From Photobacterium atrarenae (GTDB taxonomy: Bacteria > Pseudomonadota > Gammaproteobacteria > Enterobacterales > Vibrionaceae): DNA of 64,000 nucleotides. Both the position numbers and the translations under genes were made by a program. Location: positions 2,542,902 through 2,606,901 of the forward strand of contig NZ_CP101508.1 of assembly GCF_024380015.1 (NCBI RefSeq), read 5' to 3'. Below are positions 9,202 through 17,273 of this stretch, in pieces. Below the pieces are notes generated by a model. It was not told where the DNA came from, ran no database searches, and saw nothing but the letters and a program-made list of their open reading frames with translations. The stretch's first letter is position 1. Every line of letters starts with the position of its first letter.

Positions 9202-10119
9202 TTATTCCGGCATCGCGGCTTTTACCGCAGCACCCAGCTCATCCGGGTTAAATTTAGGAATGAACGCATTGGCACCCACTCGCTCAACCATCGCCTGGTT
9301 AAAGACCCCACTGAGGGAGGTGTGAAGGATAACATGTAAATCCTTCAACTGGGCATTGTTACGAATCTCAGCGGTTAAGGTATAGCCATCCATCTCCGGC
9401 ATTTCGATATCGGAAATCACCAGCGCCAGCTGCTCATAAATGCTCTGCTCTTTAGCCATTTCGCACAGCTTATCAATCGCTTCTTTGCCGTCTTTCACCA
9501 ACACGCATTCACAGCCTATTGCTTCGATTGCGCGCTGCACCTGCTTACGCGCAACACTGGAGTCATCGGCAACCAGCACCCGACGCACGGTCGGCGTCTC
9601 TTCCACCAGCTCTTCCAGCACGGTACCGGTAATATCGGTACTGACCGGAGAAATTTCGTCAAGGATCTTTTCCACATCGAGAATTTCAACCAGCTCGTTG
9701 TCAATCTCGGTCACGGCGGTCAGGTAATTTTCCTTACCGGCCCCTTTGGGCGGCGGCAGGATCGATTCCCAGTTCATATTGATGATGCGCTCAACCGATG
9801 AGACCAGGAACCCCTGGATCGAGCGGTTAAACTCGGAAATGATCACAAAACAGTTGTCCAGATCATCAATCGGGCGGCCACCGGTGGCCAGGCTCATATC
9901 AATCACCGAGATCGTCTGACCACGAATATGGGCGATCCCTTTGACCAACGGGTGCAGGTTCGGCATAGTGGTCAGTTTCGGGCACTGTAGCACCTCTTTG
10001 ACTTTAAATACGTTTATCCCGTAGCGCTGGCGTCTTTTGAGCCGAAAGGTGAGTAGCTCCAAACGGTTTTGACCAACAAGCTGGGTGCGCTGATTCACTG
10101 AATCCAGTATCCCCGACAT
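9202..10119 (-). CDS. cheV: Chemotaxis coupling protein CheV (CheW-REC)
   Basis: 305 residues. Residues 1-160 form a CheW-like coupling domain (FRLKRRQRYGINVFKVKEV, HIRGQTISVIDM). Residues 180-305 form a response-regulator receiver with the acidic pair Asp185-Asp186 and the phosphoacceptor Asp237 in VISDIEMPEMDG. It couples receptors to CheA and may act as a phosphate sink for adaptation. The start ATG has GGAG upstream. It is divergent from flgA, with 127 bases between. Confidence 0.96.
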   Translation of the reverse strand: MSGILDSVNQRTQLVGQNRLELLTFRLKRRQRYGINVFKVKEVLQCPKLTTMPNLHPLVKGIAHIRGQTISVIDMSLATGGRPIDDLDNCFVIISEFNRSIQGFLVSSVERIINMNWESILPPPKGAGKENYLTAVTEIDNELVEILDVEKILDEISPVSTDITGTVLEELVEETPTVRRVLVADDSSVARKQVQRAIEAIGCECVLVKDGKEAIDKLCEMAKEQSIYEQLALVISDIEMPEMDGYTLTAEIRNNAQLKDLHVILHTSLSGVFNQAMVERVGANAFIPKFNPDELGAAVKAAMPE

Positions 10120-10246
10120 AAGGTGACTCCATGTTATTCGTTTTTTCTGATGATGCGTGTTTGATGAGCATTATCACCGCAAATTTCATAAGATGAGCTC
10201 GAGGCTAATTGTAGCCCCTTCGACCCTGCATTAAAGAGTAAAAACC

Positions 10247-10954
10247 GTGAACCGAAGAACACATTTCACACTCCTGTCTTTGCTTTTCGGCCTGCTGACC
10301 ATTTTCTTTAACGGTTTTGTGTCAGCTGAGACTCAAAATCCGCTCGATCAGGTCCAGCATACCGCCGAAGAATACGTAAAGACAATCATTGATCAGCCTG
10401 CAAGGGGCCAGTTGACGGTTCAAGCGGCCAGCCTGGACTCCCGGTTAAAACTGACTCACTGCGCAGCCCCGCTGGAACCATCGATTCCAGGTAAGCAGTC
10501 ACTTACCGGAAATATTACCGTATTGGTCCGATGTCCTACAGACGGCTGGCAAGTCTATGTTCCCGTCCAGACTCAGCTGTTGCTGCCACGGGTCGTCGCC
10601 GTCAAGCCACTTGCCCGTGGGGCGGTTCTAAGTGCCGCTGACCTCGATATCCGGCTGGTCGAAGCCCGATTCCTGCGCGGTGTCCTGTTTGACAGGCCGG
10701 AACAAATCATTGGCTCTAAGGTCAAGCGCGGTGTTAAGATTGGCGAAGCCATTGAGGGCAATGATATCTGCCTAGTCTGCCGCAATGATGCGGTGCTGAT
10801 TAAAGCCGGCCGAAGCGGGCTGAATGTCATCACCAAGGGCACCGCCCTGTCTGACGGCTCACTCGGAGAGCAAATCCGGGTGCAAAACAGTAAGTCCAAA
10901 CGTATCGTCGACGGGGTGATCACCGGCGTCGGCGAAGTCACGGTTAACTTTTAA
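10247..10954 (+). CDS. flgA: Flagellar P-ring assembly chaperone FlgA
   Basis: 235 residues from a GTG start at 10247; no better ATG is available and the ribosome binding site (AAAGAG) is weak. It has a signal peptide of about 27 residues, then a C-terminal SAF domain (VVAVKPLARGAVLSAADLDI). It is a periplasmic chaperone for FlgI. It is divergent from cheV and followed by flgM and flgN, although flgM has its own promoter inside the gap after flgA. Confidence 0.93.
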   Translation: MNRRTHFTLLSLLFGLLTIFFNGFVSAETQNPLDQVQHTAEEYVKTIIDQPARGQLTVQAASLDSRLKLTHCAAPLEPSIPGKQSLTGNITVLVRCPTDGWQVYVPVQTQLLLPRVVAVKPLARGAVLSAADLDIRLVEARFLRGVLFDRPEQIIGSKVKRGVKIGEAIEGNDICLVCRNDAVLIKAGRSGLNVITKGTALSDGSLGEQIRVQNSKSKRIVDGVITGVGEVTVNF

Positions 10955-10961
10955 AAAATGC

Positions 10962-10988
10962 TAAAGTTATCATATGGGCTGCCGATGT
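10962..10988 (+). promoter_or_regulatory. Sigma-28 (FliA) promoter for flgM
   Basis: TAAAGTTA at 10962-10969 and GCCGATGT at 10981-10988 are separated by 11 bases. The enteric sigma-28 consensus is TAAAGTTT-N11-GCCGATAA, so 13 of 16 positions match. It lies between the flgA stop and the flgM start and would give a leader of about 35 bases. Confidence 0.88.
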
Positions 10989-11027
10989 AGTGGCTGTATC
11001 TAGTTTTTTGTGCAAAGGCATTTTACT

Positions 11028-11351
11028 ATGGCAAGTATTGATCAGCTTCGCGCTGGCCATTTGATGACGACCTCCCGCAATGTAAACGGTAATACACCGA
11101 ATGCGGCGTCATCGACTGCGAAAAATCAGCAATCTCAGGGAATCGGCAACAGCCAACAAGATGCGGTATCACTCAGCTCGCAAGGAAAAGCAGTGGGTCA
11201 AATCCATCAACAACTCGCCGCAGAGCCCAGCTTTGACAGCGCCAAAGTCGCGGCGATTAAAAATGCCATTGCTAATGGTGCTTACAAGGTGGATGCTGAA
11301 AAGCTGGCATCGAACATGCTTAAATTTGAAGACGAGTTACGCGGCCTGTAA
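11028..11351 (+). CDS. flgM: Anti-sigma-28 factor FlgM
   Basis: 107 residues beginning MASIDQLRAGHL. An in-frame start six codons earlier lacks a ribosome binding site and overlaps the promoter spacing. The N-terminal half is Gln/Ser/Asn-rich and disordered-looking. The C-terminal half (SFDSAKVAAIKNAIANGAYK, then VDAEKLASNMLKFEDEL) is the sigma-28-binding region. FlgM holds FliA inactive until the hook is complete and FlgM is exported. Its sigma-28 promoter implies feedback control. Confidence 0.95.
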   Translation: MASIDQLRAGHLMTTSRNVNGNTPNAASSTAKNQQSQGIGNSQQDAVSLSSQGKAVGQIHQQLAAEPSFDSAKVAAIKNAIANGAYKVDAEKLASNMLKFEDELRGL

Positions 11352-11389
11352 CTCAGGACGCGGCTCTATATCGCGACAGTCTTTTCTGA

Positions 11390-11836
11390 ATGGCGAAGCA
11401 ATTTCTTATGGCGCAAAGCATCGAACAACTTCTGGCACTGCAACTGGCTACGCTGGAGTCACTCCGTCGCCTGCTTGAGCAGGAGAAAACGGCGATTGTC
11501 GATAGAAAGTCCGCGGATATTGCCCGCCTTGCCGGTGACAAGCAGGCCTTGCTCAACCAAGTCCAGCAGCAGGACCACCTGATTGCCAGCCATACCCACC
11601 GCCAGCAACTGACGGACAACCCGGCACTGGCAGAGCAAGTCAGCACAATCAAAGCTGCCGTCACCCGCTGCAAAGAAATCAATGAAGTGAATGGCGAAGC
11701 ATTACAGCGTGCACAACTGAGCTTTCACAAGCTCAATAACCTGTTCCAGCAAAGCCGGGGCAAGCAGCAAATGACTTACAACAGCAGCGGCGTCGCGCAG
11801 AATGTTCGCTCCCTGGGTACCAATATCAAAGCCTGA
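11390..11836 (+). CDS. flgN: Flagellar export chaperone FlgN
   Basis: 148 residues, mostly helical and Gln-rich, as expected for the chaperone of FlgK and FlgL. The stretch LATLESLRRLLEQEKTAIVDR followed by LAGDKQALLNQVQQQD is typical of the FlgN family. It follows flgM by 38 bases, the standard flgMN pairing. The start is uncertain: the ATG at 11390 and the one at 11408 both have weak ribosome binding sites. Confidence 0.88.
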   Translation: MAKQFLMAQSIEQLLALQLATLESLRRLLEQEKTAIVDRKSADIARLAGDKQALLNQVQQQDHLIASHTHRQQLTDNPALAEQVSTIKAAVTRCKEINEVNGEALQRAQLSFHKLNNLFQQSRGKQQMTYNSSGVAQNVRSLGTNIKA

Positions 11837-12068
11837 TCTTTCTTTCCAGATCTGTTAAGTCAGCCCAGCGGAAGCCATCTCTCCGCCATACAAGCTGGCG
11901 AGCAGCCAAAAATACCAACCCCACTGGGTCATATCCCTCAATCGCAAGAGAGGCCGCAGAGCAAGCAGCGGCTCCGCGCGTAACACCGATCTGGTATTGT
12001 TCTGATAAAAAAAACCAACGACGACGCTGGAAAGGAAATCTTGGCCTTGGAGCCAATCATGAAAGGCG

Positions 12069-12114
12069 CGCCTTGGCCAGGCTATTTGCTCCAGTGAGAA
12101 AATAGCCTAAGGCG
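12069..12114. repeat. Long imperfect hairpin between flgN and flgP
   Basis: The region 11837-12129 between convergent flgN and flgP contains no gene that I can support. It ends with a structured element: outer arms CGCCTT/AAGGCG and inner arms GGCTATTT/AAATAGCC around a short loop. There is no U tract on either side, so it is not a classical terminator. It may block read-through or protect 3' ends of both transcripts. Confidence 0.6.
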
Positions 12115-12129
12115 GGGGTGACTAAAGCT

Positions 12130-12555
12130 CTAGAACAGCGTTTCCTGGTTCGCCGGCACGTGGAAAACTTCCCCATGCTGTTTCATCCGATCCATCTTGC
12201 TCAGATCCAGTTGCATCTCAGTCACAAAACTATCGCCGACCGGGTAGCTCCGGAGTATTTCAGCGCCCCGGATGATCCCATCAACGGCACCGTCGGTTCG
12301 CTCCGTGCCAAGCTGTTGGTCTTCCATGGCCGCTCTGGCGCTGATCCGCATGCCATAAACCTGCTCGGTTAACTCACGGTAGGCATCTATTTTGGACGCC
12401 CGCATCGCCCGGACCCGCTTTTCTTCCAGCGTACTGCCACGCTGCTCACTAATCGAGGCGTAACCGACTGCAGTGATCAGGTTTTCGTTACGGATTTCAG
12501 TTAAAGGCTGACATCCGACCAACAGTGCAACCAGCAGCATAAACCAGTAGCGCAT
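12130..12555 (-). CDS. flgP: Flagellar outer-membrane lipoprotein FlgP
   Basis: 141 residues. The signal peptide ends in LVGC with Cys15 as the lipidated residue. The body matches the LPP20/FlgP family (ITAVGYASISEQRG, RAMRASKIDAYRELTEQVYG). In Vibrio, FlgP is needed for motility and for stability of the outer-membrane ring around the sheathed polar flagellum. The gene is 8 bases after flgO, with AGGAG before the ATG, so the two form one operon. Confidence 0.93.
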   Translation of the reverse strand: MRYWFMLLVALLVGCQPLTEIRNENLITAVGYASISEQRGSTLEEKRVRAMRASKIDAYRELTEQVYGMRISARAAMEDQQLGTERTDGAVDGIIRGAEILRSYPVGDSFVTEMQLDLSKMDRMKQHGEVFHVPANQETLF

Positions 12556-12563
12556 ATCAACTC

Positions 12564-13199
12564 CTAGGGTTTCAACACAACAGTATTTCGATCAAAGGTT
12601 GTCGCATCATTACGAATAATGACACCATTCCGGAGTCGCATTTTATTCAAAGTATCGAGGTCACGTCCAATCCGATCTGCCGGCAGGAAGCCCTGGGCCG
12701 ACGCAATCACCACCCGTGAGCGCATGCCGATAATCCGGGCATTGACCAGGACCCCGGCGCCCTGACGCAGCATGGTTCCCGTTAAGACATAATCAACCGG
12801 CTGCTCACCAGCCAGATCGCGCCAGTTACGGCTAATCGCAAAATCACCATCTGACGTCACTTTAATCGCCCCGGTCGCCTTGTAGTCCACCACCGTAAAG
12901 CCGCGTTGCTGCATTTGGTACATAAACCCTTCGGTCACCGTATTACCAAGCCAATTGGTCTCGTTCATCTGCTGTAAGTCCACAAAGGAAGTTACTGCCA
13001 GCGGGGTTTTGGCACTGAGATATTGATTCGACGTCAGCAGTTGCTCAGTCAGCCCCTCAATGAAGAAGTCCATGGTATGGCGCGGCGTCTCCTTCAGCAG
13101 GAAAGCGCTCCCCATATACGGCTCTTTACCGTTATAGATCGGAGAGTAGGTGCAAGATACAGTCATCGCTGCCAGTATCAGGACTATCCATTTTTTCAT
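12564..13199 (-). CDS. flgO: Flagellar outer-membrane lipoprotein FlgO
   Basis: 211 residues from the ATG at 13199 (GGAG upstream). An extension to 13247 would add 16 residues before the signal peptide. The lipobox is TVSC with Cys16. The body contains the FlgO domain (AVTSFVDLQQMNETNWLG, PVDYVLTGTMLRQGAGVLV). It is a component of the Vibrio H/T-ring region at the outer membrane. It is divergent from flgT. Confidence 0.93.
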   Translation of the reverse strand: MKKWIVLILAAMTVSCTYSPIYNGKEPYMGSAFLLKETPRHTMDFFIEGLTEQLLTSNQYLSAKTPLAVTSFVDLQQMNETNWLGNTVTEGFMYQMQQRGFTVVDYKATGAIKVTSDGDFAISRNWRDLAGEQPVDYVLTGTMLRQGAGVLVNARIIGMRSRVVIASAQGFLPADRIGRDLDTLNKMRLRNGVIIRNDATTFDRNTVVLKP

Positions 13200-13288
13200 T
13201 CTTGCCAACTCCGGGTGAAAATAGCCTTGTAGCCTGTTATCGTTCAAAGAAAGAAAAACTTTACCGATGAATCCATTATTCTATTGTC

Positions 13289-13305
13289 GGGAACGCTCTT
13301 TGCAT
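13289..13305 (+). promoter_or_regulatory. Sigma-54 promoter for flgT
   Basis: The site reads GGGAACGCTCTTTGCAT. GG (13290-13291) and GC (13302-13303) are 10 bases apart, with a consensus TTGCA at -12. Transcription would start near 13315, about 78 bases upstream of the flgT start. Confidence 0.75.
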
Positions 13306-13362
13306 ATGCTGATTGCGTGTCAATCAGCCGACACGGCAAATTTTCTAACACTAAATAGTGGA

Positions 13363-13380
13363 AAGCAATTTTCATACCGA
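13363..13380 (-). promoter_or_regulatory. Probable sigma-54 promoter for flgOP
   Basis: On the minus strand it reads CGGTATGAAAATTGCTT. GG (13377-13378) and GC (13365-13366) are 10 bases apart with a good TTGCT -12 element, but the -24 element is only partly conserved. It faces flgOP across the flgT leader and would give a leader of about 154 bases. Confidence 0.55.
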
Positions 13381-13392
13381 AATCGAGAGATA

Positions 13393-14526
13393 ATGAAAAG
13401 ATTAATCAATTTCCTTATGGCATTTGGCCTGCTGGCTTCGGCGCCGCTACATGCTGCCTGGATGGAAGTCACCGGCTCCGCCGTGATGTTGGAAAGTGAA
13501 AGTAACGCCCGGGCCAATGCGCTGGAAGATGCGGTTTATCAGGCCATGGCCCACGCCGGTGCCGATATCGCCAGCTTTTCCCACCTCAAGCCTTATCTGG
13601 CGACAGCGCGAAAAGAATATCAGTTCAGTGGCAACGAGGTTCGCCATATCATCGTCCTCAACTCGGGACAGCAAAGCGGCAAATATTACCTGACCGCCCG
13701 GATCGATATTTATCCATCGGCAAATACTTGCCACAAAGTGCAGTATAAAAAAGGTGTACTGCTGAGCAACTTTTCCATCATTTCTCCGCAGCACGCTGCC
13801 ATGGGCGGCATCTACCAGCTCGGCAATGATTTTACTGCCCTGGTGCAACGTCAGATTGCCCGCCATTCACAAAGCTTCGTGGTCTCAGGCACAACCCGGG
13901 TTGCCGTCAATCCCGGCCAACCTGCTGCGATGATGATGCTGGCCGAAGACAACGATGCCCAGTACATCGTTAGCGGCCGGATCACCGATTTGACCTCAAC
14001 TCTGGAACAAAAGCGTTTTAGCGACGATCAGGTCAACCGCCAGTTTGCCGCCACCCTGGAGATCATGGACGGCAAAACCGGCGAAATCCTGCTGCAGAAA
14101 AATTACCGTGAAGTCGCACAATGGCCATTTGCCCGTACGAGCCATGTCGACACCCAAAGTGCCCGCTTCTGGCAATCCCCTTATGGCCAGGCCGTCCAGC
14201 GCGTCAGCCGCAACATGATGCTGGACCTGGAGAGCTCGCTCTCTTGCCGCACCAGTTTACCGGAAATCGTGAATGTCTATGGCAACAGTGTTCAGGTGAA
14301 CGTCGGCCGGATCCACGGTGTAAAACGGGGCGATCAGCTGGCACTCTGGCACAGCGCCGGGTTTATTGATCAACAAGGGATCCCGCGTAACCGCATGGTT
14401 CAGACTGAAATCACGCTGCAAGTGGAGCGCGTCTATGAGAAATCTGCCGAGCTCATCGTGATGCAGCCGGATCTGGCAAGCAGTATCCAGCCTGGCGATT
14501 TACTGACCAAGCAACGTCTGCGCTAA
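13393..14526 (+). CDS. flgT: Flagellar H/T-ring protein FlgT
   Basis: 377 residues from the ATG at 13393 (GAGAG upstream); an in-frame ATG at 13267 would lie upstream of the predicted promoter. A signal peptide (LMAFGLLASAPLHA) is followed by a mature protein starting AWMEVTGSAVMLESESNARA. In Vibrio, FlgT is a periplasmic protein of the H ring that surrounds the L and P rings and helps build the T ring for the sodium-driven stator. It is divergent from flgOP. Confidence 0.94.
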   Translation: MKRLINFLMAFGLLASAPLHAAWMEVTGSAVMLESESNARANALEDAVYQAMAHAGADIASFSHLKPYLATARKEYQFSGNEVRHIIVLNSGQQSGKYYLTARIDIYPSANTCHKVQYKKGVLLSNFSIISPQHAAMGGIYQLGNDFTALVQRQIARHSQSFVVSGTTRVAVNPGQPAAMMMLAEDNDAQYIVSGRITDLTSTLEQKRFSDDQVNRQFAATLEIMDGKTGEILLQKNYREVAQWPFARTSHVDTQSARFWQSPYGQAVQRVSRNMMLDLESSLSCRTSLPEIVNVYGNSVQVNVGRIHGVKRGDQLALWHSAGFIDQQGIPRNRMVQTEITLQVERVYEKSAELIVMQPDLASSIQPGDLLTKQRLR

Positions 14527-14558
14527 TAATAAGCGCTTAAAAAATGGCGGATTCTAGG

Positions 14559-14564
14559 TATAAT
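14559..14564 (+). promoter_or_regulatory. -10 element of tRNA-Arg promoter
   Basis: An exact TATAAT lies 23 bases before the tRNA. The -35 is weak: TTAAAA at 14537-14542 with 16-base spacing. It is probably the promoter of the tRNA-Arg gene. Confidence 0.55.
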
Positions 14565-14586
14565 GGCGACGTTATTGACAGACAAG

Positions 14587-14663
14587 GCTCCCTTAGCTCA
14601 GCCGGATAGAGCGTCCCCCTCCTAAGGGGAAGGCCGCAGGTTCGACTCCTGCAGGGAGCGCCA
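14587..14663 (+). tRNA. tRNA-Arg (anticodon CCT)
   Basis: 77 bases including an encoded CCA end. The acceptor stem GCTCCCT pairs with AGGGAGC. The D arm has TAGCTCAGCCGGATAGAGC. The anticodon stem TCCCC/GGGGA encloses CTCCTAA, giving anticodon CCT, which reads AGG. The T arm has GCAGGTTCGACTCCTGC. Confidence 0.97.
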
Positions 14664-14835
14664 TTCCCAATCCGCCTTTCTTCGTCACACCCATAGAGCC
14701 CCCAAGATTTTTCGGGTTTGTGCGGTCATGTGACTCAACTACTTATCACCTGGCCTTTGACTGCCTTTCCTCTCAGTGGACTGAACCGCTTTGGTTTGAT
14801 TTGGTGGAAGTATCGATAGAGTGCATACGCCAGAA

Positions 14836-14866
14836 AACAAAAAACCCCGCCAAAATGCAGGGTTTC
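14836..14866 (-). terminator. Terminator after tRNA-Ala
   Basis: Minus-strand hairpin with 9-bp arms AAACCCTGC/GCGGGGTTT (one G-U pair) followed by T5. It lies 45 bases downstream of the tRNA-Ala 3' end. Confidence 0.85.
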
Positions 14867-14909
14867 TGTGTTGCCTGGTTCCAGTTTGTAAACCAAGCCT
14901 GGGATAATT

Positions 14910-14985
<76 letters not shown>

Positions 14986-14999
14986 AGAAAACGTGAGCT

Positions 15000-15028
15000 A
15001 TCATAAAAACAGAGTAAATTCATGTCAA
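15000..15028 (-). promoter_or_regulatory. Sigma-70 promoter for tRNA-Ala
   Basis: On the minus strand an exact TTGACA (15023-15028) and TATGAT (15000-15005) are 17 bases apart. The -10 ends 14 bases before the mature 5' end of tRNA-Ala. Confidence 0.8.
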
Positions 15029-15118
15029 TAGACAACTTCCCAGCTAAACATCCAGCGTTGTCTTTTTGCAACCCAGCTCACACTCCTGCCAGAGCAATCA
15101 GGTATTCGCACCAGGTGC

Positions 15119-15150
15119 TAAAAAAACGGAAGCGTCAGACGCTTCCGTTT
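15119..15150 (-). terminator. gltX terminator
   Basis: A perfect 10-bp stem ACGGAAGCGT/ACGCTTCCGT with a 3-base loop, followed on the minus strand by T7. It lies 26 bases after the gltX stop. Confidence 0.92.
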
Positions 15151-15175
15151 GTACCGGCTCTGTATTGCTGGCATC

Positions 15176-16600
15176 TTATGCGTTGGCTTCGCGGCCTGCG
15201 ATAAATTCCAGCGCCATCTTAATCCGGGCAGCCACGCGCGTTTTGCCGATCAACTGCATCACAGCATCAACCGATGGTGACTGGCCCTGGCCTGTCACGG
15301 CAACACGCAGCGGCATCCCCACTTTACCCATTCCCAGATCCAGCTCTGCACAGGTGTCTTTGATCACCGCATGCAGGTTCTCAGTGGTCCACTCTTCCAG
15401 CGCTTCAACTTTCGCCAAAGCCAGCTCCAGCGCTTCTTTCGCCACCGGACGCAGGTGCTTCTTGGCCGCACCGGCTTCAAACTCGCTGAAGTCCTGGTAG
15501 AAATAACGCGACTGCTCTGCCAGCTCGATCAAGGTATTGCAGCGCTCACCAACCAATTGGATCACCTCAGTGATCGCCGGGCCGTTCGCGGTATCAATCT
15601 CTTTCTGATCCAGGTGCCATTGCAGATATTTCGCCACGTATTCAGGATCCGAGGATTTGATATAATGGTTGTTCAGCCACAGCAGCTTGTCGGTGTTAAA
15701 GGCAGATGCAGACTTACTAATCGAGTCCAGGCTGAACAGCTTGATCATCTCTTCCAGCGAGAAAATCTCCTGATCACCATGGGACCAGCCCAGACGCACC
15801 AGGTAGTTCAGCAGCGCCTGCGGCAGGTAACCTTCATCACGGTACTGCATCACACTAACCGCACCGTGGCGCTTGGACAGTTTCGCCCCGTCATCGCCTA
15901 AGATCATGGCACAGTGGGCAAACTCAGGCACCGGCGCACCCAGTGCTTCATAGATGTTGATCTGGCGTGGGGTGTTGTTGATGTGGTCTTCCCCACGCAC
16001 AACCTGAGTGATCCCCATATCCCAGTCATCCACTACCACACAGAAGTTGTAAGTCGGACTACCGTCAGTCCGGCGAATGATCAGATCATCCAGCTCACTA
16101 TTGGCAATTTCGATCCGGCCACGGACGTGATCGTCAAAAACAACCGTGCCCGTTTTCGGGTTACGAAAACGGATCACGAACGGGCTGTCTTCTGTAGCTG
16201 CTTCATTCGCCGCAACCACTTTCGGATGATCAGCATCGTAGCGCGGCTTTACACCAGCAGCCATTTGCTCTTCACGAATTTCATCCAGCAGCGCTTTCGG
16301 ACAGTAGCACTTGTACGCCTTGTCTTCCGCCAGCAGCTGATCAATGAGCTGGTTATAACGGTCAAAGCGCTTGGTTTGGTAGTACGGGCCTTCATCCCAG
16401 GTCAGGCCAAGCCACTCCATACCTTCCAAAATGGCGTCAATCGCTTCCTGGGTCGAACGCTCAAGATCCGTGTCTTCAATCCGCAGGACAAATTCACCGC
16501 CCATGTGTTTCGCAAATAACCAAGAGTACAGAGCAGTACGAGCACCACCAACATGCAAAAAGCCAGTCGGGCTCGGTGCGAAGCGAGTTTTCACCGTCAT
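15176..16600 (-). CDS. gltX: Glutamyl-tRNA synthetase
   Basis: 474 residues, the normal length. It charges tRNA-Glu with glutamate in the cytoplasm. The class I signature HIGH appears as [16 protein letters not shown] (residues 7-21), and the KMSKS loop as KLSKRHG at 240-246. A Cys-rich insert (KCYCPK near 98) is the zinc-binding region. The start [13 protein letters not shown] has no competing upstream start. It is a single-gene unit with its own terminator. Confidence 0.98.
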   Translation of the reverse strand: MTVKTRFAPSPTGFLHVGGARTALYSWLFAKHMGGEFVLRIEDTDLERSTQEAIDAILEGMEWLGLTWDEGPYYQTKRFDRYNQLIDQLLAEDKAYKCYCPKALLDEIREEQMAAGVKPRYDADHPKVVAANEAATEDSPFVIRFRNPKTGTVVFDDHVRGRIEIANSELDDLIIRRTDGSPTYNFCVVVDDWDMGITQVVRGEDHINNTPRQINIYEALGAPVPEFAHCAMILGDDGAKLSKRHGAVSVMQYRDEGYLPQALLNYLVRLGWSHGDQEIFSLEEMIKLFSLDSISKSASAFNTDKLLWLNNHYIKSSDPEYVAKYLQWHLDQKEIDTANGPAITEVIQLVGERCNTLIELAEQSRYFYQDFSEFEAGAAKKHLRPVAKEALELALAKVEALEEWTTENLHAVIKDTCAELDLGMGKVGMPLRVAVTGQGQSPSVDAVMQLIGKTRVAARIKMALEFIAGREANA

Positions 16601-16774
16601 TTGAAATACCTAAATGAAATAAGATACGTCAGGCAGCACAATCACTGCCCGAGGAATAAGATGGCAGCTATTCTAGCACTGTGAGTCAAGAGTACCAACA
16701 TTCACGCAGTAGGCCGCAAGAGGGGGGGATACCCAGATACAATGATAACTTGACCGCGGATTGCAATCGCTAAA

Positions 16775-16806
16775 GGGTTGAAAGCCGTTCAACATGCTTT
16801 CAACCC
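16775..16806. repeat. Perfect 10-bp inverted repeat downstream of the small secreted protein
   Basis: GGGTTGAAAG (16775-16784) and CTTTCAACCC (16797-16806) are perfect complements around a 12-base loop. A nested GTTGAA/TTCAAC pairing is an alternative fold. No U tract follows, so its role is unknown. The rest of 16601-16839 shows only the terminator listed next. Confidence 0.6.
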
Positions 16807-16811
16807 CAGCG

Positions 16812-16839
16812 AAAATATAAAATTCCCCATCAGGGGAAA
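16812..16839 (-). terminator. Terminator of the 65-residue secreted protein gene
   Basis: Stem TTCCCC/GGGGAA immediately after the stop codon, followed on the minus strand by TTTTATATTTT. Confidence 0.75.
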
Positions 16840-17037
16840 TTAGAACACGGTTTTACCACCTCTTTGCTGGCAAATATGATGGGGAACCCACTGCTGGGTG
16901 GTTTTACCATCCAACTCAATGACACAGCGATAAATTGGCATACTCGGCTGTCCACCCGAGCCTTGATTACTGGCCAGAGCCCAGGCAGAAGAAAGTGACA
17001 TCAACACTACCACCATACTTGTAACAAATGCTTTCAT
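16840..17037 (-). CDS. Small secreted protein, function unknown
   Basis: 65 residues. GAGG precedes the ATG at 7 bases. A clear signal peptide (residues 1-21, cleavage near AWALA) leaves a mature peptide of about 44 residues with two cysteines (CVIELDGKTTQQWVPHHIC) that could form a disulfide in the periplasm. A terminator follows the stop directly, so it is a monocistronic gene between gltX and the porin. I do not recognise the family. The signal peptide, ribosome binding site and terminator together argue that it is real. Confidence 0.75.
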   Translation of the reverse strand: MKAFVTSMVVVLMSLSSAWALASNQGSGGQPSMPIYRCVIELDGKTTQQWVPHHICQQRGGKTVF

Positions 17038-17227
17038 ACAACCTCACTAATTCAGGTGATCACATCAGTTTGGAGTATAGGTCATGCTTTGAAACACATT
17101 GATGCCAAACAATTATTTTTTAAAACAAAGAAATGGTTTATCTCAAGCTTGATACGGGCATCGCCAGCGGCACTTTATGCTACCCCTGTTGTACAAGCTG
17201 TATCGACGCAGGGCCGCTCGCTCACAG

Positions 17228-17253
17228 CAAAAAGCCGGGCACATGGCCCGGCT
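17228..17253 (-). terminator. Terminator of the chitoporin-like gene
   Basis: An 8-bp stem AGCCGGGC/GCCCGGCT with T5 on the minus strand, 20 bases after the porin stop codon. Confidence 0.92.
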
Positions 17254-17273
17254 CCGAGATAGCTGTTCACACA

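Noticed and set aside
10205..10222. GG-N10-GC pattern upstream of cheV
   Set aside because: The -24 element is not recognisable (GGGGCTAC) and the -12 is TAGCC; too weak to list as a promoter.
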